Part shown: in pieces, positions 5,391 through 7,996 of the stretch
Numbering within the stretch: position 1 is the first letter of the stretch
Layout of the letters: every line of letters begins with the position of its first letter
Assembly: GCA_002084385.1 (NCBI GenBank)
Contig: NBLS01000094.1
Coordinates: 1 to 7,996, forward strand
Length of the DNA stretch: 7,996 nt
Direction of reading: 5' to 3'
Source of the DNA: Desulfobacteraceae bacterium 4572_19
GTDB taxonomy: Bacteria; Desulfobacterota; Desulfobacteria; Desulfobacterales; NBLS01
Program-made: the position numbers and the translations under genes
Notes under the pieces: model-generated
Told to the model about the DNA's origin: nothing
The model's input: the letters and a program-made list of their open reading frames with translations, nothing else
The model's database searches: none

Positions 5391-5653
5391 TGAAACCTCC
5401 CATTTCTTAAGTTTATAGTACAAAATTTCATAAAAAGCCAAGTAATACAGTAGTCTATAATATTTTCCATATATAATCAATACTTACTTTTAAAAATAAA
5501 AGTATTATTAAAGTAAATAAATTTTCCATCCCAGTAATTTTTTTAAAAACGGCTATTTAAATTTTTACAAGCATTACAGCTTGACAGTTTTTGTACTATA
5601 CAATAAACAGAATACTTCTATCTATATTTATAATATTACACTGGAATTAAAAA
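5391..5653. promoter_or_regulatory. Divergent promoter region between the binding-protein gene and proB
   Basis: About 260 very AT-rich bases without a gene. For proB (+), a consensus TATAAT lies at 5629-5634, 19 bases before the ATG, but without a good -35 box. A consensus TTGACA at 5581-5586 lacks a well-spaced -10 (TAAACA at 17 bp; TACAAT only 12 bp away). For the minus-strand gene, TTGATT (5480-5475) with TATAGA (5459-5454) at 15 bp is a weak candidate. A perfect 8-bp inverted repeat, TACTTTTA-AAAA-TAAAAGTA (5485-5504), lies just upstream of that candidate and could be an operator. None of these is certain. Confidence 0.4.
5395..5400 (-). promoter_or_regulatory. Ribosome site that fixes the binding-protein start
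   Basis: GGAGGT on the minus strand precedes the ATG at 5390 by four bases. The alternative ATG at 5480 has no comparable site. Together with the signal peptide this decides the start. Confidence 0.8.
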
Positions 5654-6838
5654 ATGAGTTTTATGATAAATACAGCTTTTAAAAATGCTCAACGGGTGGT
5701 TGTTAAGGTGGGGAGCAATGTGCTAACAGGTGAAAAGGGATTGAATATGAAAAATCTCAATTCTATTTCACGGCAAATTTGCAACTTAATTGATGAAGGT
5801 CGGGAAGTTATTCTTGTTACATCAGGTTCTATGGCTGCCGGTATAAGAAAAATGGGAATAAACAAAAGACCTGATGATCTACCCGGACGACAAGCTATTG
5901 CAGCAGTAGGGCAAGCCGGATTAATTATGGAGTATGAAAAAGCTTTTGCAAAGTATAATAGAAAAGTTGCTCAAATTCTTCTTACCGGACAGGGGTTAGA
6001 TAACAGAGAGCGATATCTAAATACTCGTAACACCCTTCATACTTTGATATCATGGGGGGTTGTACCCATAATTAATGAAAATGATACTGTATCCATTGAA
6101 GAAATTAAGTTTGGAGATAATGATAATCTTTCTGCTATGATAGCACTGCTTGTAAATGCGGATATTTTAATTAATCTTACCAATATTGATGGACTTTATA
6201 CCGATGACCCAAGAAACTGTACGGACGCAAAGTTAATTCCTGTAATATCAGCAATAACGAGCGATGTTAAAAAAATGGCTGGAAATATTCCGGGTCCCCT
6301 TGGAACAGGCGGAATGCAAAGTAAAATAGATGCTGCTATCAAGGCTGGTGCGGCAGGTATTCCTATGGTAATTGCCAATGGTGGATGTACCGATATTTTA
6401 AATTTACTCTTTTCAGGTAAATCCTTAGGAACATTTTTTATACCATCCGGGAAAAAATTAAAAAGCCGTAAATGTTGGATTGGCTTTACTGTAAAGCCAA
6501 AAGGTAGTATATGTATAGATTCTGGTGCATCCCAAGCTATTGTGGAAAATGGAAAAAGCCTTCTTCCTGGGGGTATCGTGGCAGTTAATGGTGATTTTCC
6601 TCCGGGAGCTCCGGTAGAAATTCTATCTATTAATGATTCCATACTCTGTTTTATGACAGAAACCATGACTGGATCAAATTCAAAAACTGCTATAGGAACA
6701 GGGCTTGTAAATTACAGTGCTTCTGATATTCGTAAAATTATGGGATTAAAATCCTCTGATGTAAAAAAAGAGCTTGGAGAAAAACCTTATGATGAGGTGA
6801 TTCACAGAAATAATTTAGTTATAACTTGCCATGATTGA
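5654..6838 (+). CDS. proB: Glutamate 5-kinase
   Basis: ProB phosphorylates glutamate to glutamyl 5-phosphate with ATP, the first step of proline synthesis and the usual point of proline feedback. The 394-residue protein has the amino-acid kinase domain first: KVGSNVL (residues 18-24), TSGSMAAG (56-63), NENDTVS (141-147), FGDNDNLSA (153-161), NLTNIDGLYTDDP (174-186) and GTGGMQSK (217-224). A C-terminal PUA domain follows (about 277-360) with GIVAVNGDFPPGAPVEIL. It is slightly longer than the usual 367-380 residues because of its two ends. The ribosome site before the ATG is weak. M4 is an alternative start. All catalytic blocks are present and no frameshift is seen, so this gene looks intact. 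It is followed after 18 bases by proA. Confidence 0.96.
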   Translation: MSFMINTAFKNAQRVVVKVGSNVLTGEKGLNMKNLNSISRQICNLIDEGREVILVTSGSMAAGIRKMGINKRPDDLPGRQAIAAVGQAGLIMEYEKAFAKYNRKVAQILLTGQGLDNRERYLNTRNTLHTLISWGVVPIINENDTVSIEEIKFGDNDNLSAMIALLVNADILINLTNIDGLYTDDPRNCTDAKLIPVISAITSDVKKMAGNIPGPLGTGGMQSKIDAAIKAGAAGIPMVIANGGCTDILNLLFSGKSLGTFFIPSGKKLKSRKCWIGFTVKPKGSICIDSGASQAIVENGKSLLPGGIVAVNGDFPPGAPVEILSINDSILCFMTETMTGSNSKTAIGTGLVNYSASDIRKIMGLKSSDVKKELGEKPYDEVIHRNNLVITCHD

Positions 6839-6847
6839 TAAAAAATT

Positions 6848-6853
6848 AGGAGG
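6848..6853 (+). promoter_or_regulatory. Ribosome site of proA with short spacing
   Basis: AGGAGG lies only three bases before the proA ATG at 6857, closer than the usual five to nine. No other start fits the known ProA N terminus better, so the start is kept. The site lies in the 18-base gap after proB and supports co-transcription of the pair. Confidence 0.7.
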
Positions 6854-6856
6854 AGT

Positions 6857-7798
6857 ATGAGTTCAAAAAATATTATTGAAAACACAACATCGGATACAAT
6901 TAGAAAAATAGCACAGGCCGCAAAAACAGCATCAAGCATACTTGCCAACTGTTCTTCAACATTAAAAAACACGGCATTAAAAGAGATAGCCCATGCCATA
7001 GAAAAGAAAAAAGAGTATATTCAAAACGAAAATCAGAAAGATCTTGTTCTTGCCAAAGAAAAAAAATTATCTTCGGCAATGATTGATAGACTTACAATAA
7101 AAGATGAAACAATTTTATCTATGATTCAAGGACTTCACGAAGTTGCTACCCTTGAAGACCCTGTAGGTTCAATGGAAAAAACAGAAATTCGACCCAACGG
7201 CCTGCAAGTTTCCCGCATGCGTATTCCCCTTGGAGTTATTGGCTTTATATTTGAATCACGGCCAAATGTTACAGTGGATGCAGCAGGGCTTTGTCTAAAA
7301 TCAGGAAATGCTATTATACTGCGTGGAGGTTCAGAGGCACTTCATTCCAATAAAGCCCTTGCATCAATTATAGGTGATGCTCTGAAAAAAACAGGTATTC
7401 CATCAGAAGCAGTGCAGGTTGTGCCAACAACAGACAGGGAGGCTGTAAAATTTCTTCTCCGGCAAGATGAATATATTGATCTTATTATTCCAAGAGGCGG
7501 AGAAGGGCTTATTCGTTTTGTGGCTGAAACTTCAAGAATTCCCGTACTTAAACACTACAAGGGCGTTTGTCATGTTTATGTAGATAAAAGTGCCGATCTT
7601 TCCATGGCTCAAAATATATGTTTTAACGCCAAAGTTCAGCGTCCAGGCGTTTGTAATGCAATGGAAACCATGCTTGTTCATAAAGATATTGCTTTAAACT
7701 ATTTACCGGAAATTTGGAAAAAAATGGATAAAGCAGATGTAACAATAAAAGGTTGCGATAAAACCTGCAAAATTCTTCCAAATGCAAGGTTGCGATAA
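6857..7798 (+). pseudogene. proA: Glutamate-5-semialdehyde dehydrogenase (gamma-glutamyl phosphate reductase), frameshifted, 5' part
   Basis: ProA reduces glutamyl 5-phosphate to glutamate semialdehyde with NADPH, the second step of proline synthesis, using the product of the adjacent ProB. This frame gives 313 residues of an expected 415-420. It has FESRPNV (132-138), ILRGGSEA (154-161), PTTDREAV (190-197), IPRGGEGLIRFV (211-222), HYKGVCHVYVD (233-243) and NAKVQRPGVCNAMET (258-271) with the catalytic-type Cys at 266. After ILPN the frame leaves ProA sequence for ARLR and a TAA at 7796-7798. The cause is a perfect 37-bp tandem duplication (7749-7822). Removing one copy joins ILPN to ALQATPEDWPAEYLDLTLAVK, which is normal ProA. 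As written the protein lacks its C-terminal quarter. This is either a real inactivating mutation or a sequence or assembly error. Confidence 0.92.
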
Positions 7799-7822
7799 AA
7801 CCTGCAAAATTCTTCCAAATGC
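7749..7822 (+). repeat. Perfect 37-bp tandem duplication inside proA
   Basis: Copy 1 is 7749-7785 and copy 2 is 7786-7822. All 37 bases agree and identity ends exactly at both edges. Each copy starts AAGGTTGCGATAAAACC and ends CTTCCAAATGC. Since 37 is not a multiple of three, the extra copy shifts the proA frame by one base. Confidence 0.95.
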
Positions 7823-7996
7823 TTTACAAGCTACCCCCGAAGACTGGCCGGCGGAATACCTTGATTTAACACTTGCTGTTAAGATTGTGGACGATATGGA
7901 ACAGGCACTTTCTCATATAGAAAAATATGGTTCAAAACATACCGAGGTGATTGTAACCTCTGATTATGGGAGATCGAGAGAATTTATTAAAAGGGC
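7782..7996 (+). pseudogene. proA: proA 3' part in the shifted frame, runs off the window
   Basis: After the duplication, ProA sequence resumes in another frame, open from 7749 (after TAA at 7746-7748) to the window end. It reads ALQATPEDWPAEYLDLTLAVK, then IVDDMEQALSHIEKYGSKHTEVIVTSDYGRSREFIKR, the expected C-terminal region of ProA. An ATG at 7782-7784, at the end of copy 1, happens to lie in this frame, but no ribosome site precedes it. The fragment alone would not be active. Confidence 0.88.

Noticed and set aside
5391..5480. Longer binding-protein start at 5480
   Set aside because: The internal ATG at 5390 has a GGAGGT site and begins a textbook signal peptide; the longer form buries that signal.
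7740..7800. Programmed ribosomal frameshift in proA
   Set aside because: The frame break is explained fully by a perfect 37-bp duplication; there is no convincing slippery site and stall structure, and a shift would insert about 12 extra residues.

Overview
The window is AT-rich DNA from what looks like a Gram-negative bacterium. The protein sequences read most like Desulfobacterota (sulfate-reducer relatives), judged by memory of family sequences and by the gene mix: a YibQ-type divergent polysaccharide deacetylase, PanB next to a Rossmann/DUF2520 protein, an orphan periplasmic binding protein, a NifX-like protein and a proB-proA pair. This placement is an inference; no database was consulted.

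Layout. Bases 1-1053 (+) are the 3' part of a YibQ-type deacetylase gene whose start lies outside the window. Bases 1054-1199 hold unassigned sequence. A panB gene (+) follows, lacking its 5' end. A DUF2520 protein (+, 1839-2789) comes next and may be the ketopantoate reductase acting after PanB. Three minus-strand genes follow: a DUF4143-type AAA ATPase (2826-3947), a NifX-like protein (4099-4512) and a secreted solute-binding protein (4647-5390). A divergent promoter region of about 260 bases separates these from the proline operon on the + strand: proB (5654-6838), then proA from 6857, which runs off the window.

The plus-strand genes are core metabolism (pantothenate and proline synthesis), but two are damaged. 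panB lacks the N-terminal part that carries the first metal-binding aspartate. proA is shifted out of frame by a perfect 37-bp tandem duplication; removing one copy restores a complete ProA reading. These may be true pseudogenes or assembly errors.

The minus-strand block looks accessory. The ATPase gene lies between two identical 27-bp direct repeats. Each repeat is 13 bases past a minus-strand stop codon, and each starts with GTAA. A diverged third copy of the motif lies further on. The first repeat supplies the stop codon of the DUF2520 gene, as if an element end had landed there. The ATPase promoter sits inside a 64-bp nested palindrome made of four 12-bp half-sites. The only mismatch in that palindrome creates the -10 box. 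This arrangement looks like a strong operator and is the most unusual regulatory structure in the window.
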